Source of the DNA: Candidatus Firestoneibacteriota bacterium
GTDB lineage: Bacteria > Oederibacteriota > D2-FULL-39-29 > CAIOVX01
DNA length: 64,000 bases
Assembly: GCA_903861835.1 (NCBI GenBank)
Contig: CAIOVX010000084.1
Coordinates: 1-64,000 of the forward strand
Reading direction: 5' to 3'
The position numbers and the translations under genes are program-made. Under the pieces are notes generated by a model. It made no database searches. It saw only the letters and a program-made list of their open reading frames with translations, and had not been told where the DNA came from. Shown one piece after another: positions 1 through 7,993 of the stretch. Each line of letters opens with the position of its first letter. Positions within the stretch are counted from its first letter, which is position 1.

Positions 1-124
1 GTGAGGTAGGATATTTTTCATGCCGGACTACGTCCGGCATAGCAGAATAAGCCGCACTGCGTGCGTCTTGTTCTGTGAGGTAGGATATTTTTCATGCCGG
101 ACTACGTCCGGCATAGCAGAATAA
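1..124 (+). repeat. Two tandem copies of a ~74-bp hairpin repeat unit
   Basis: The first copy (1-50) is cut by the window edge; the second is 51-124. A unit has a GC-rich start (GCCGCACTGCGTGCG), the word TCTTGTTCT, an AT-rich stretch, then a perfect palindrome made of ATGCCGGAC and GTCCGGCAT around a 3-base loop (20-40 and 94-114), ending AGCAGAATAA. Further copies lie at 10684-10756 and 12090-12239. The units carry no open frame and no terminator-like U tract. Confidence 0.85.
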
Positions 125-528
125 CGTTCTTAACGTTTATAACGTAAACAAAAGGCAAAAGTTTGTAACGTTCGTAACGTTCTTAACGTTATAACGTAAA
201 GATAGACTGAAAGAACCAAGCCAAAGTGCAAGCACTAAGCGCTAAATCCTAAACAAAATGCAAAGAATGAGCCTCCCCGTCCTGAAGTCCGGGGTGTCTC
301 TGCTGTAGTGTAAACATTATTCGTGCCAAATTCCCGCCTTTGGCGGACATCCCCGCCATAAATGGCGGGGTGTTCTTTGTCACAAGAGCATAAAAGAAAA
401 GGAGCAGTTAATTGCTTTGGTTGATTGCCTTTTGTACTTTGTTTAGAATTTAGAGTTTAGAATTTAGAATTTAGTGCTTGCTAATGTTCACGTTATAAAC
501 GTTACAAACCTTATAAACGTTATAAACG
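122..528. repeat. Large imperfect palindromic element with 9-bp AACGTT arrays as arms
   Basis: The left arm is an array of 9-bp units with an AACGTT core (122-145 and 161-199). The right arm is the inverted array at about 487-528. Inside them sits a second pair of inverted arms: 226-257 (around CAAGCACTAAGC, CCTAAACAAA) and 437-480 (around TTTGTTTAG, TTTAGTGCTTG). The same organisation occurs at 35918-36142. The centre here is interrupted by another element at 267-394. No gene is visible in 1-561. Confidence 0.8.
267..394 (+). repeat. Nested hairpin-rich repeat element (copy A)
   Basis: This 128-bp stretch from ATGAGCCTCC to GCATAAA is a near copy, in inverse orientation, of 2204-2350. It contains the hairpin CCCCGCC-ATAAAT-GGCGGGG (351-370) and the words CTGCTGTAGTG and ATTATTCGTGCCAAA shared with the other copy. 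It is inserted in the centre of the 122-528 palindrome. The related palindrome at 35918-36142 lacks it, so the junction is visible at 259-266 and 391-408 compared with 36019-36040. Confidence 0.8.
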
Positions 529-561
529 ATAACCTGCTAGATTTGAGGCTTCTATTAAACA

Positions 562-1404
562 ATGAACATACGAAAAGTAATAAACATAACCGTGAGCAGA
601 CCTGCGATGGAAGGCGCGGGGGTTAGACTTCACCGCGCGTTCGGATTCGGAGATACAAAAGCAACCGACCCATTCCTGCTTCTTGATGATTTCAGGGGAG
701 ACAGGCCGGGTGATTATATGTCCGGATTTCCCTGGCACCCGCACCGCGGCATTGAAACGATAACCTATATGCTTGAAGGTGAAGTGGAACACAGCGACAG
801 TATCGGCAATTCGGGCGTTATCGGTGCAGGGGATGTGCAGTGGATGACTGCAGGCAGCGGCATAATCCATCAGGAGATGCCGAAGGAAAGCAAGAACGGG
901 AGAATGGGCGGCTTTCAATTATGGGCGAATCTGCCGGCAAAGAACAAAATGAGCGCCCCGAAGTACAGGGGGTTGACCTCAAAGAATATTCCTTCCGTTA
1001 AAGACGACTCAGGCGAAGTGAAAATAATCTGCGGTGAATACAAGGGCGTAAAAGGCCCTGTGAGGGATATCGCAATCGAACCGGAATATTTTGACGTAAA
1101 GCTTAAGGCGGGAGGCAAGTTTGAACATCTCGTAGCTGACAGGCATAACTGCTTCGCCTACATCTATGGCGGGGAGGCCTCTTTTGGCGGAGAAAAAGCG
1201 GACAACAGATCTCTGGTTTATTTTGGAGATACCGGAACTCTTTCCGTCGTTGCCGGAGAGGAAGGCGCGAGCTTTATTTTAATCTCCGGCAAGCCGCTGA
1301 AGGAACCTGTTGCCTGGTACGGTCCGATAGTTATGAACACGGAAGAGGAACTTGAAACAGCTTTTAAAGAATACGAGAACGGCACTTTTATAAAAAAACA
1401 ATAA
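562..1404 (+). CDS. Pirin family protein
   Basis: A 280-residue bicupin protein of the pirin family, cytoplasmic, with no signal peptide. The N-terminal cupin shows the family metal-site words HPHRGIETITYM and, further on, GIIHQEMP, with GDVQWMTAGSG between them. The C-terminal half is the second cupin-like sheet. Family members bind iron or another metal and some have quercetin 2,3-dioxygenase activity, while others act as regulators; the sequence alone does not decide which. ATG start at 562. It stands alone, with repeats upstream and a secreted-protein gene 92 bp downstream on the same strand. The pair is bracketed by an inverted repeat pair (267-394 and 2204-2350). Confidence 0.9.
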   Translation: MNIRKVINITVSRPAMEGAGVRLHRAFGFGDTKATDPFLLLDDFRGDRPGDYMSGFPWHPHRGIETITYMLEGEVEHSDSIGNSGVIGAGDVQWMTAGSGIIHQEMPKESKNGRMGGFQLWANLPAKNKMSAPKYRGLTSKNIPSVKDDSGEVKIICGEYKGVKGPVRDIAIEPEYFDVKLKAGGKFEHLVADRHNCFAYIYGGEASFGGEKADNRSLVYFGDTGTLSVVAGEEGASFILISGKPLKEPVAWYGPIVMNTEEELETAFKEYENGTFIKKQ

Positions 1405-1496
1405 TACTCCTGCCGCAACCGTCAAAAGGTCTGAAACTATTTTTCCCTTCAAAGGGTCTAATCTGCAGAGAGTAAAATAAGTTTAACGGAGGTCCT

Positions 1497-2126
1497 ATGA
1501 AGAAGGTATTGTTTGCTTTGCTCTGCACATTGTTTTTAGCCGGTTTTGGGGCGGCGGAAGGGGACAATCCGCCTCAGGGCGGAGAGCAGGGACCCGGCGT
1601 AAAAGCCGGCCATGAAGGAAGGCCCGGGAAGCGGTTGGATCCTGACCAGCTGTTAGCGAAATGCCCGGATTGCGCAGATCTTGTTACCCAAATAAAGGTC
1701 AAGCTGGCTGAGATGAAAACGCTTGATGACCAGATTAAGCCTCTCATGGATGCGGCAAAACAGAAACGCGAAGCAGAAGCGGCGAAGTTGAAAGAAACTG
1801 ATCCGGCGAAATATGCCGAGCTGCAGGCGAAGTTGGAAGAACACAAGAAGAAAGCCGCAGGAGCCGGACAGGGAGAACAGGATAAAACTTCGGTTGAAGG
1901 CGGCAAGGCGGCAGCCGACAACGGCGGCGATCGGCAGTCTGCCCCTCAGGGGCACAAGAATAAAGGAGTTGGCGGTCCGGACGGAGCCGATAGAGAGAAA
2001 AGGATGGAAATGATGAAGAAGAACAATCCTGAAACTTATGAGTTGATGGTTAAGAAACAGGCGCTCGGGAAGGAAATAAGGGAGTTGTTTGAGAAGGCGA
2101 AAGTAATTATTGATAATAAAAAATAA
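1497..2126 (+). CDS. Secreted charged hypothetical protein
   Basis: A 209-residue protein I do not recognise. It opens with a clear signal peptide (basic start, then hydrophobic LFALLCTLFLAGFG, cleavage near GAAEG). The mature part is low-complexity, rich in Lys, Glu, Gly, Ala and Gln, and is likely helical or coiled in two stretches (about residues 60-115 and 165-209). A CPDC pair sits near residue 55 and the middle is Gly/Asp-rich and probably disordered. The ATG at 1497 has the Shine-Dalgarno AACGGAGGTCCT directly upstream. A periplasmic or envelope location is inferred. The 9-bp repeat array starts about 10 bp after the stop codon. Confidence 0.7.
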   Translation: MKKVLFALLCTLFLAGFGAAEGDNPPQGGEQGPGVKAGHEGRPGKRLDPDQLLAKCPDCADLVTQIKVKLAEMKTLDDQIKPLMDAAKQKREAEAAKLKETDPAKYAELQAKLEEHKKKAAGAGQGEQDKTSVEGGKAAADNGGDRQSAPQGHKNKGVGGPDGADREKRMEMMKKNNPETYELMVKKQALGKEIRELFEKAKVIIDNKK

Positions 2127-2135
2127 ACATAAAAA

Positions 2136-2377
2136 GTTTGTAAGGTTTGTAAAGTTTATAAGGTTTGTAAGGTGTATAACGAAAACATGAAAAGTTAATG
2201 ATGTTTATGCGCTTGTGCCAAAGAACACCCCGCCATTCATGGCGATACGGGATGTCCGCCAAAGGCGGATCCGCCTCCGGCGGAAATTTGGCACGAATAA
2301 TGTCCACACTACAGCAGAGCCACCCCGGACTTTAGGCAGGGGTGGCTCATAACGTTCGTAACGTTTATAACGTAAAG
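2136..2377. repeat. 9-bp arrays flanking nested hairpin element (copy B at 2204-2350)
   Basis: Degenerate 9-bp units of the GTTTGTAAG type fill 2136-2181, and AACGTT units fill 2350-2377. Between them lies copy B (2204-2350), the inverse copy of the element at 267-394. Its reverse complement shares CTGCTGTAGTG, ATTATTCGTGCCAAA, GGCGGGGTGTTCTTTG and GCATAAA with copy A, and it carries an extra GGATCCGCC hairpin. This accounts for most of the 365-bp gap between 2126 and 2492. Copies A and B point towards each other around the pirin and secreted-protein genes. Confidence 0.8.
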
Positions 2378-2397
2378 CAAAAAAACAAGGTTTTAGT

Positions 2398-2423
2398 GAG
2401 CCTCCTGGGGGACCGGGAGGCTC
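2398..2423 (+). repeat. Short perfect hairpin upstream of the CusR-like gene
   Basis: GAGCCTCC pairs with GGAGGCTC around a 10-base loop. It is followed by AAGTCTTCTTG rather than a U run, so it is a poor terminator. It lies just upstream of the -35 box at 2432. It resembles the GAGCCTCC/GAGCCACC ends of the nested elements at 267-394 and 2204-2350, so it may be a remnant of that family. Confidence 0.5.
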
Positions 2424-2431
2424 AAGTCTTC

Positions 2432-2460
2432 TTGTATCCGGAGCGTTTTAGGTGTAAAAT
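2432..2460 (+). promoter_or_regulatory. Sigma-70-type promoter for the CusR/CusS pair
   Basis: TTGTAT (2432-2437) and TAAAAT (2455-2460) are separated by 17 bp. The predicted start falls near 2467, about 25 bp before the start codon at 2492, with GAGG at about 2481 as Shine-Dalgarno. Confidence 0.6.
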
Positions 2461-2491
2461 GGTCTAAATATATTTCATGTGAGGTACCCTT

Positions 2492-3160
2492 ATGCGAATA
2501 CTGATAGTTGAAGACGAGAAAAAGATTGCTGACTTTCTAAAGAGAGGTTTTAAAGAAGAGGGGCACGTGGTTGAAGTGGTCGTTGACGGCTTGAAGGCCC
2601 AGAGCCAGGCGGAAGCGAACGAGTATGATCTTATTATCCTGGATCTTATGATACCCGGTCAGGACGGTCTTACGGTCTGTAAAAAAATAAGGGAAAAGGG
2701 AAGCACAGTGCCTATCATTATGCTTACCGCAAAGGACCAGCTAAAGAATAAGGTGGAAGGACTGGACGCGGGAGCGGATGATTATGTCACTAAACCTTTC
2801 GCATTTGAAGAACTGCTGGCCCGCGTGCGGGCGGTAGTGAGGAAGGCAGGCGCAGGGCGGGCGGCATTGATAAAAGAAGATGATCTTGAGATAGACCCGG
2901 TTACGCATAAAGTGAAACGCGGCGGCGTGAATATAGATTTAACTTCCAAAGAGTACGCCCTGCTGGAATACCTGGCGAGGAATAACGGGAAGGTTATCAC
3001 CAGGACTATGATTTCGGAACATGTCTGGGATATTGATTTTGACACGGGGACCAATATTATAGATGTCTATATTAATTATCTCCGCAAGAAAATAGACAGC
3101 GGTCATACTGAAAAACTCATCCAGACGGTGAGGGGGCGCGGCTACAGGTTCGGTTTGTAA
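2492..3160 (+). CDS. OmpR/PhoB-family response regulator (CusR-like)
   Basis: A 222-residue two-domain regulator. The receiver domain (1-120) has the acidic pair EDE near residue 7, phosphoacceptor Asp51 in ILDLMIPG, Thr in MLTAKD and Lys in TKPF. The C-terminal winged helix (about 128-222) ends with the usual RGRGYRFGL. It is closest in style to heavy-metal regulators (CusR/CopR/PcoR group), and the following kinase is of the matching type. The kinase gene starts 2 bp after the stop, so the two are co-transcribed from the promoter at 2432. The pump genes at 12345-16613 are a plausible target, which is inference; no shared operator was identified. Confidence 0.9.
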   Translation: MRILIVEDEKKIADFLKRGFKEEGHVVEVVVDGLKAQSQAEANEYDLIILDLMIPGQDGLTVCKKIREKGSTVPIIMLTAKDQLKNKVEGLDAGADDYVTKPFAFEELLARVRAVVRKAGAGRAALIKEDDLEIDPVTHKVKRGGVNIDLTSKEYALLEYLARNNGKVITRTMISEHVWDIDFDTGTNIIDVYINYLRKKIDSGHTEKLIQTVRGRGYRFGL

Positions 3161-3161
3161 A

Positions 3162-4643
3162 GTGTTCACCTCTATAAGGGTACGCATCTTTTTATTTTAT
3201 ATGGTGCTCTTTACGGCCGTGCTGCTGGTATTCTCCATAGCAATCTTTGAACAGCTCAAGACAGATATGTATTCAAATATGGATGAGATGCTGGTCTCGC
3301 GCGCGGAAGGAATAAAGGGTTCAATTGACGCTTACCGGGAAACCGAGAAACTTGAGTACTTGAAAGACGGCAAGCCGCTTCTTTCAATCGCAGAACTTGA
3401 CAGATCGGAATTTATTTCTATAGTCGTGAAACTCCTTGAAGAAGACGAGAAGTATGACCCGCGGCTGCAGAAGTTTGATATTGAACTTTTCGACAGGGAC
3501 GGATCCAGTATCGCCCACTCTACCTCTCTGCCCTACAATATAAACATCCCCGCCGAAGAAAAATTAGCCGCTATGAACGGTACGATGTCTTTCCACGATT
3601 ATATGATAGAGGTGAATGACAGAAGAAAGACTGATATGCGCGTTTTCCTCAGACCGGTTACCGAGGACGGCCGGGTGGTGTACGTGGTGCAGGTTGCGTC
3701 TTCGCTGAGTACCGTCTATGTTTCCCTGAACCGTCTGAGAATAGGGCTTTTCGTCCTGCTGCCTCTAAGCCTGCTGCTTGCCGGACTGGCAGGCATTTTC
3801 CTGACAAGGTTTGTGCTCACGCCTGTTAATCAAATGATAAAAAGCGCGAGAGGCATAACCGGTTTGGATCTGAAGCAAAGAATACATGTTCCAAAAACCA
3901 ATGACGAGCTCCAGCACCTTGCGGAAGTTATTAATGAACTGCTCAGCAGGCTGGACGCTACGGTGGGCATGCAGAAAAGATTCATACAGGATATAACTCA
4001 CGAGTTGAAAACTCCGATAACTGCGATAAAGGGACAGATAGAAATTTCTTTCCGCCGGCAGAGGAGCAGCAGCGAATATCGTACGATACTTGAAAGCACC
4101 CGCGATGATATGGACCGTCTCGGGAAGATAGTTGAAAATCTGCTCATGTTAGCCAGGTTTGAGAGTATGGAAATAAAACTGACGAAAGAAGAGGTTGACC
4201 TCTATTTTGTTGCGGCAAAGTCGGTCAAGAACCTTAGACTGCTGGCGCAAAAACGCGGCATAAAGCTCTCTATGTCCGGTGAAAGCCTGCTGGTTTTTGG
4301 AGACGAGATGTATCTTGAAAGCCTCGCGGGCAACCTTATAGAGAATGCGTTGAAGTATACAAAACCCGCCGGCGCCGTAGAAGTCAGGACGTATAAGAGA
4401 GGCTCCCTGGCCGTGCTTTCAGTAAAAGACAGCGGTATAGGCATCGGCAAGTCAGATAAGCTTCATATATTTGACAGGTTCTACAGGGCTGACAAATCAA
4501 GATCTGCCGAGGGCTATGGTCTGGGTTTAAGCATTGTCAGGTCAGTTGCCGAGGCGCACGGCGGCACGGTCTCGGTAAGAAGTAAGGCGGGGCAGGGTTC
4601 GGAATTCATCTTCACAATGCCGCTTAATATTAAGAAAAAATAA
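3162..4643 (+). CDS. Heavy-metal-type sensor histidine kinase (CusS-like)
   Basis: A 493-residue membrane kinase. One transmembrane helix lies near residues 8-28, a periplasmic sensor loop runs to about 185, and a second helix (GLFVLLPLSLLLAGLAGIFL) is followed by a HAMP domain. The HisKA domain has its phosphorylated His280 in THELKTPITAIKG. The ATPase domain has the N box NLIENALKYT, G1 DSGIGI, the F box FDRFYRAD and G2 GYGLGLSIV. All catalytic boxes are intact. Length and order match CusS/CopS kinases that sense periplasmic copper or silver; the metal itself cannot be read from the sequence. The start is GTG at 3162, two bases after the regulator stop. Confidence 0.88.
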   Translation: MFTSIRVRIFLFYMVLFTAVLLVFSIAIFEQLKTDMYSNMDEMLVSRAEGIKGSIDAYRETEKLEYLKDGKPLLSIAELDRSEFISIVVKLLEEDEKYDPRLQKFDIELFDRDGSSIAHSTSLPYNINIPAEEKLAAMNGTMSFHDYMIEVNDRRKTDMRVFLRPVTEDGRVVYVVQVASSLSTVYVSLNRLRIGLFVLLPLSLLLAGLAGIFLTRFVLTPVNQMIKSARGITGLDLKQRIHVPKTNDELQHLAEVINELLSRLDATVGMQKRFIQDITHELKTPITAIKGQIEISFRRQRSSSEYRTILESTRDDMDRLGKIVENLLMLARFESMEIKLTKEEVDLYFVAAKSVKNLRLLAQKRGIKLSMSGESLLVFGDEMYLESLAGNLIENALKYTKPAGAVEVRTYKRGSLAVLSVKDSGIGIGKSDKLHIFDRFYRADKSRSAEGYGLGLSIVRSVAEAHGGTVSVRSKAGQGSEFIFTMPLNIKKK

Positions 4644-4673
4644 TCATAATCTAATAATTATTTAATCCTCCGG

Positions 4674-4682
4674 TGTTATACT
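4674..4682 (+). promoter_or_regulatory. Extended -10 promoter upstream of small secreted protein
   Basis: The word TGTTATACT contains a TGn extension followed by a TATACT -10 box. No convincing -35 box lies 17 bp upstream. The predicted transcript would start near 4690, about 60 bp before the ATG at 4751, so this small gene probably has its own promoter in addition to read-through from the kinase gene. Confidence 0.5.
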
Positions 4683-4750
4683 TATCACAGATAAAGAAAG
4701 ATTCTTCGCGCTTAACTTACAAGACAGAATCGTGCCAAAGGAGGCATCAA

Positions 4751-5089
4751 ATGAAAAAGTTAGTTCTTGCGGTATTCGCAGCGGCGATCCTTTTTGCAGG
4801 AGCGGCGATTGCGGAAGAGTCCAAAGCAGCCAAAGCAGCCGAACCCAAAGCTGCAAGCGCCAAAGAAACTTCTAAAGTGAAAGTTTTCAAAGGTGAGATT
4901 CTCAGCATAGACAAGGAAAAGTGCGAAATCACCGTAAAAGGCAAGAAAGAAGAGAAAACGGTAAAAGTAGAAGCGAAACTGCTTGAAGTGCTCAAGGTCG
5001 GCGATAAGGTGAGCGTTTCGGCTAAAGGGAAAGTTGAAAAGATAGAGAAAGAAACGAAGAAATCCGAGAAGAAAGCGGAAACAAAGTAA
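4751..5089 (+). CDS. Small secreted lysine-rich hypothetical protein
   Basis: A 112-residue protein. The ATG at 4751 is chosen because AAAGGAGG precedes it and because it gives a clean signal peptide (MKKLVLAVFAAAILFAGAAIA). An Ala/Lys/Glu-rich linker follows. A small beta-rich core (about residues 45-95) carries the pattern FKGEILSIDKEKCEITVKG and VGDKVSV, which resembles small OB/SH3-like periplasmic domains. The tail is lysine-rich. Position after the metal-type two-component pair suggests an envelope stress role, but no function can be assigned. A strong terminator follows at 5113. Confidence 0.7.
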   Translation: MKKLVLAVFAAAILFAGAAIAEESKAAKAAEPKAASAKETSKVKVFKGEILSIDKEKCEITVKGKKEEKTVKVEAKLLEVLKVGDKVSVSAKGKVEKIEKETKKSEKKAETK

Positions 5090-5112
5090 GTTCAGCAGAA
5101 CTTGCAATCAAG

Positions 5113-5146
5113 GCAGGGCAGTCCAAAAGATTGCCCTGCTTTTTTA
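5113..5146 (+). terminator. Intrinsic terminator after small secreted protein gene
   Basis: GCAGGGCA (5113-5120) pairs with TGCCCTGC (5132-5139), followed by seven T residues. It ends the 2.5-5.1 kb transcription unit. Confidence 0.88.
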
Positions 5147-5168
5147 TTATCCGGCGGTATCATTACTA

Positions 5169-5198
5169 TTGAGGTTTTTTGTTTGATTCTGGTATCAT
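5169..5198 (+). promoter_or_regulatory. Promoter of the P3B-type ATPase gene
   Basis: TTGAGG (5169-5174) lies 18 bp from an extended -10 box, TGG plus TATCAT (5193-5198). The start codon at 5230 would give a leader of about 25 bases, so there is no room for a long Mg-sensing leader like that of Salmonella mgtA. Confidence 0.5.
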
Positions 5199-5229
5199 AA
5201 GCCAGATTGATTTCCAAAAGGGCAGATGA

Positions 5230-7836
5230 GTGAGCGAAAAGAATATTCCCCGCGTACATAATAAACTAAAGCCCCAGGTATACGATTTTGATATTGTGAA
5301 TTGTCCTTGCTCCGAACTCTTTGAAAAGCTTTCAACCTCCGCGAAAGGCCTTTCCTCCGCAGAAGCTTTGAGACGTATGGAGGATTACGGTTACAACGAA
5401 CCCGCTAAGAAAAAGAAGAGGGCCTTTGTTCTTGAGGCACTCTCGAAATTTTTGAACCCTCTCGTGATTGTCCTTATGGTAATCGGCGCTTTCTCGTTCT
5501 TCTTCGGAGAGAAAACAAGCGCTTTAATCGTTTTCGTGCTGGTGCTGATAAGCGTAGGCATAACTTTCTTCCAGGAAAGAAAATCAAACAAAGAAGCCGA
5601 GAAGTTGTCGGAGCTCGTCCGCACGAATGTCACTGTTTACCGCAACGGGAAGTCCATAGAAGCGCCGATCAAAGAACTGGTGCCGGGAGATATAGTTGAC
5701 CTGTTTGCGGGCGACATGATCCCGGCCGACCTCCGCATTATCTCAGCGAAAGATCTTTTCATCAACCAGGCAACGCTGACCGGTGAGTCCATGCCGGTAG
5801 AAAAACTCAGCGAAAATAAAAAGCAGTCCGGCGCAACCGCGGATGCGGATAATATAGCTTTTATGGGTTCCTCTGTGGTCAGCGGCACGGCGCTCGGCGT
5901 AGTTATCAAAACGGGTTCCTTCACGCAATTCGGAAACCTTGCCGTAAGACTCTCGACGATGACCGTGCAGACCAGTTTTGAGAAAGGCGTCAACAGGTTT
6001 GTCATTATTATGATAAGGGCGATGATTGCCCTTGTCATCTCTATCTTCGCCATAAATGCCTTAGTTAAAGGCGACCTCGTCGAGGCCTTCCTTTTTGCTA
6101 TAGCAGTAGCCGTAGGTCTGGCGCCTGAAATGCTGCCGCTTATTGTCACTCTTAACCTGTCTAAGGGCGCGATAGCGATGTCAAGAAAACAGGTTATTGT
6201 AAAACGCCTGAACTCCATTCAGAATTTCGGGGCAATGGATGTGCTCTGCACAGATAAGACCGGCACACTCACTATGGATCACATCATACTTGAGAAGTAC
6301 TGTGATGTGGTCAAGGAACCCGATGAAGAGGTTTTAAAATTAGCGTTCCTGAACAGCTTTTATCAGACAGGATTAAAGAACCTGCTGGATAAGGCGGTGC
6401 TGAATAAGTCACGCGGTCTGAAAGCCGCGCTGAAGACAAAATACAGCAAGGTAGATGAAATACCTTTTGATTTTCAGCGAAGAATAATGTCGGTAGTTGT
6501 GGGCGCCGAAGGCAGGTTTACCATAATCTCAAAAGGCGCCCCGGAAGAAATCTTCAAAAGATGTGTAAAATATGAGCTTGACGGCGACCTCTTTGATATT
6601 GAGCCGCTTATCATGGCCGACCTGAAGGAAGAGTACGACAATCTTTCAAAGGACGGGTTCAGAGTAATTGCAATCGCGTACAAACATATAGATTATACCC
6701 AAAACAAATTTTCCAAGGACGATGAAAGCGGTCTGGTCTTGAAAGGTTATGTCGCGTTCCTGGATCCCCCAAAGGAATCAACCAAGTCTACTCTGGACCA
6801 GATAAAGAAGCTGGGCATAGAAGTCAAGGTGCTCACCGGCGATAATGAACTCGTTACCCGCAAAATCTGTTCGGAAGTCGGACTGGACATCTTCGGACTT
6901 GCAACCGGAGACCAGATTGAATCCCTGACCGATGAAGAGCTAAGTGAAGTGGTTAAAATAACGACGGTCTTCGCGCGCTTATCCCCGGTCCAGAAAGAAA
7001 GGATAGTGCGGGCGCTGCACGATAACGGGCGCATAGTCGGCTTTATGGGTGACGGAATAAATGACGCTCTCGCGCTTAAGGCTGCTGATGTCGGTATTTC
7101 CGTGAACAATGCCGCAGATATAGCGAAAGAATCTGCGGATATTATTCTCCTCCAGAAAGATCTAAGCGTCCTGGAAGACGGGGTAATTGAAGGGAGAAGG
7201 ACTTTCGGTAATATAGTTAAGTATATTAAAATGGGTTCGAGCTCAAACTTTGGCAATATGTTCTCAATGACCGGGTCAAGTCTGCTTTTGCCGTTTCTGC
7301 CTATGGCGCCAATTCAGGTGCTGTTGAATAATTTTCTTTACGATATGTCGCAGACTGCTATCCCCACAGACGAGGTAGACGCGGATTACATAAAAAAACC
7401 CAGGAAATGGAACGTGCAGTCCATCCAGCGCTTTATGGTAAGGATAGGCCCTATATCTTCAATATTTGACTACCTGACCTTTGGCCTGATGTGGTTCGTT
7501 TTTCACTGCACAGACAAGACAGATCCAAATCAGGTGAGTCTGTTTCAGACCGGTTGGTTTATTGAATCCCTGGTCAGCCAGACTCTTGTGATTTATGTTA
7601 TCAGGACCGGGAAAATACCTATCTTGCAAAGCAGACCGAGCAGTTTCCTGGTTTTTTCAACGCTCTCTGTAATAGCCATTGGCATTATCCTGCCCTTTAC
7701 CCCGCTTGCAGCGAAACTGCACTTTGTAATCCCGCCGCTGAAATACTTCCTGTATCTCGCGGGCATGATGCTTGTGTATCTCACGCTGGTCTATTTCCTG
7801 CACCAGAGGTTTATCAAGAAGTTCGGAGAGGAGTAA
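5230..7836 (+). CDS. Magnesium-type P-ATPase (P3B, MgtA/MgtB-like)
   Basis: An 868-residue P-type ATPase with a cation-ATPase N-terminal domain (1-90). The A domain has TGE at 184-186. Phosphorylated Asp342 lies in DKTGTLT, and the P-domain hinge GDGIND has Asp608. The segment DMSQTAIPTDEVDADYI after the hinge is characteristic of the MgtA/MgtB branch rather than Ca or heavy-metal pumps. About ten membrane helices fit the length (family about 900). The expected reaction is ATP-driven Mg2+ uptake across the inner membrane. The start is GTG at 5230; an overlapping ATG at 5226 is out of frame. It has its own promoter and is not obviously tied to the neighbouring metal regulator. Confidence 0.88.
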   Translation: MSEKNIPRVHNKLKPQVYDFDIVNCPCSELFEKLSTSAKGLSSAEALRRMEDYGYNEPAKKKKRAFVLEALSKFLNPLVIVLMVIGAFSFFFGEKTSALIVFVLVLISVGITFFQERKSNKEAEKLSELVRTNVTVYRNGKSIEAPIKELVPGDIVDLFAGDMIPADLRIISAKDLFINQATLTGESMPVEKLSENKKQSGATADADNIAFMGSSVVSGTALGVVIKTGSFTQFGNLAVRLSTMTVQTSFEKGVNRFVIIMIRAMIALVISIFAINALVKGDLVEAFLFAIAVAVGLAPEMLPLIVTLNLSKGAIAMSRKQVIVKRLNSIQNFGAMDVLCTDKTGTLTMDHIILEKYCDVVKEPDEEVLKLAFLNSFYQTGLKNLLDKAVLNKSRGLKAALKTKYSKVDEIPFDFQRRIMSVVVGAEGRFTIISKGAPEEIFKRCVKYELDGDLFDIEPLIMADLKEEYDNLSKDGFRVIAIAYKHIDYTQNKFSKDDESGLVLKGYVAFLDPPKESTKSTLDQIKKLGIEVKVLTGDNELVTRKICSEVGLDIFGLATGDQIESLTDEELSEVVKITTVFARLSPVQKERIVRALHDNGRIVGFMGDGINDALALKAADVGISVNNAADIAKESADIILLQKDLSVLEDGVIEGRRTFGNIVKYIKMGSSSNFGNMFSMTGSSLLLPFLPMAPIQVLLNNFLYDMSQTAIPTDEVDADYIKKPRKWNVQSIQRFMVRIGPISSIFDYLTFGLMWFVFHCTDKTDPNQVSLFQTGWFIESLVSQTLVIYVIRTGKIPILQSRPSSFLVFSTLSVIAIGIILPFTPLAAKLHFVIPPLKYFLYLAGMMLVYLTLVYFLHQRFIKKFGEE

Positions 7837-7912
7837 TAGCCCGGCAAAAGTCTGCGGTATCGCGAAAAACACAGGTCAAAGCAAGCCCTTTTGTTCAAAG
7901 CACCTTTTCTTA

Positions 7913-7955
7913 TTGAAATAAACGGTATTAATTGTTATATTGTGAACCTGTTCAC
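7913..7955 (+). promoter_or_regulatory. Promoter with palindromic operator at the predicted start site
   Basis: TTGAAA (7913-7918) and TATATT (7936-7941) are 17 bp apart. Immediately after the -10 box is the perfect inverted repeat GTGAAC-CT-GTTCAC (7942-7955), which would cover the transcription start. That arrangement fits a repressor-bound operator controlling the aldolase gene at 7994. Confidence 0.6.
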
Positions 7956-7993
7956 TGTGAAGTGTTGACAATTATTGAGACTTAGGAGGAACA

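Noticed and set aside
122-199. Tandem AACGTT arrays as a CRISPR array
   Set aside because: The units are 9 bp with two variable bases. There are no 25-40 bp repeats with unique spacers, and no cas gene is in the window.
1-561. A gene or ncRNA in the first 561 bases
   Set aside because: All of it is explained by the palindromic elements; the open frames there are short and run through the repeats.
5199-5229. Magnesium-sensing leader before the MgtA-like gene
   Set aside because: The predicted transcript has only about 25 bases before the start codon.
5637-6218. Long open frame of 193 codons on the minus strand inside the P-type ATPase gene
   Set aside because: It is antisense to a conserved gene; its composition is the mirror of that gene and it has no ribosome site.
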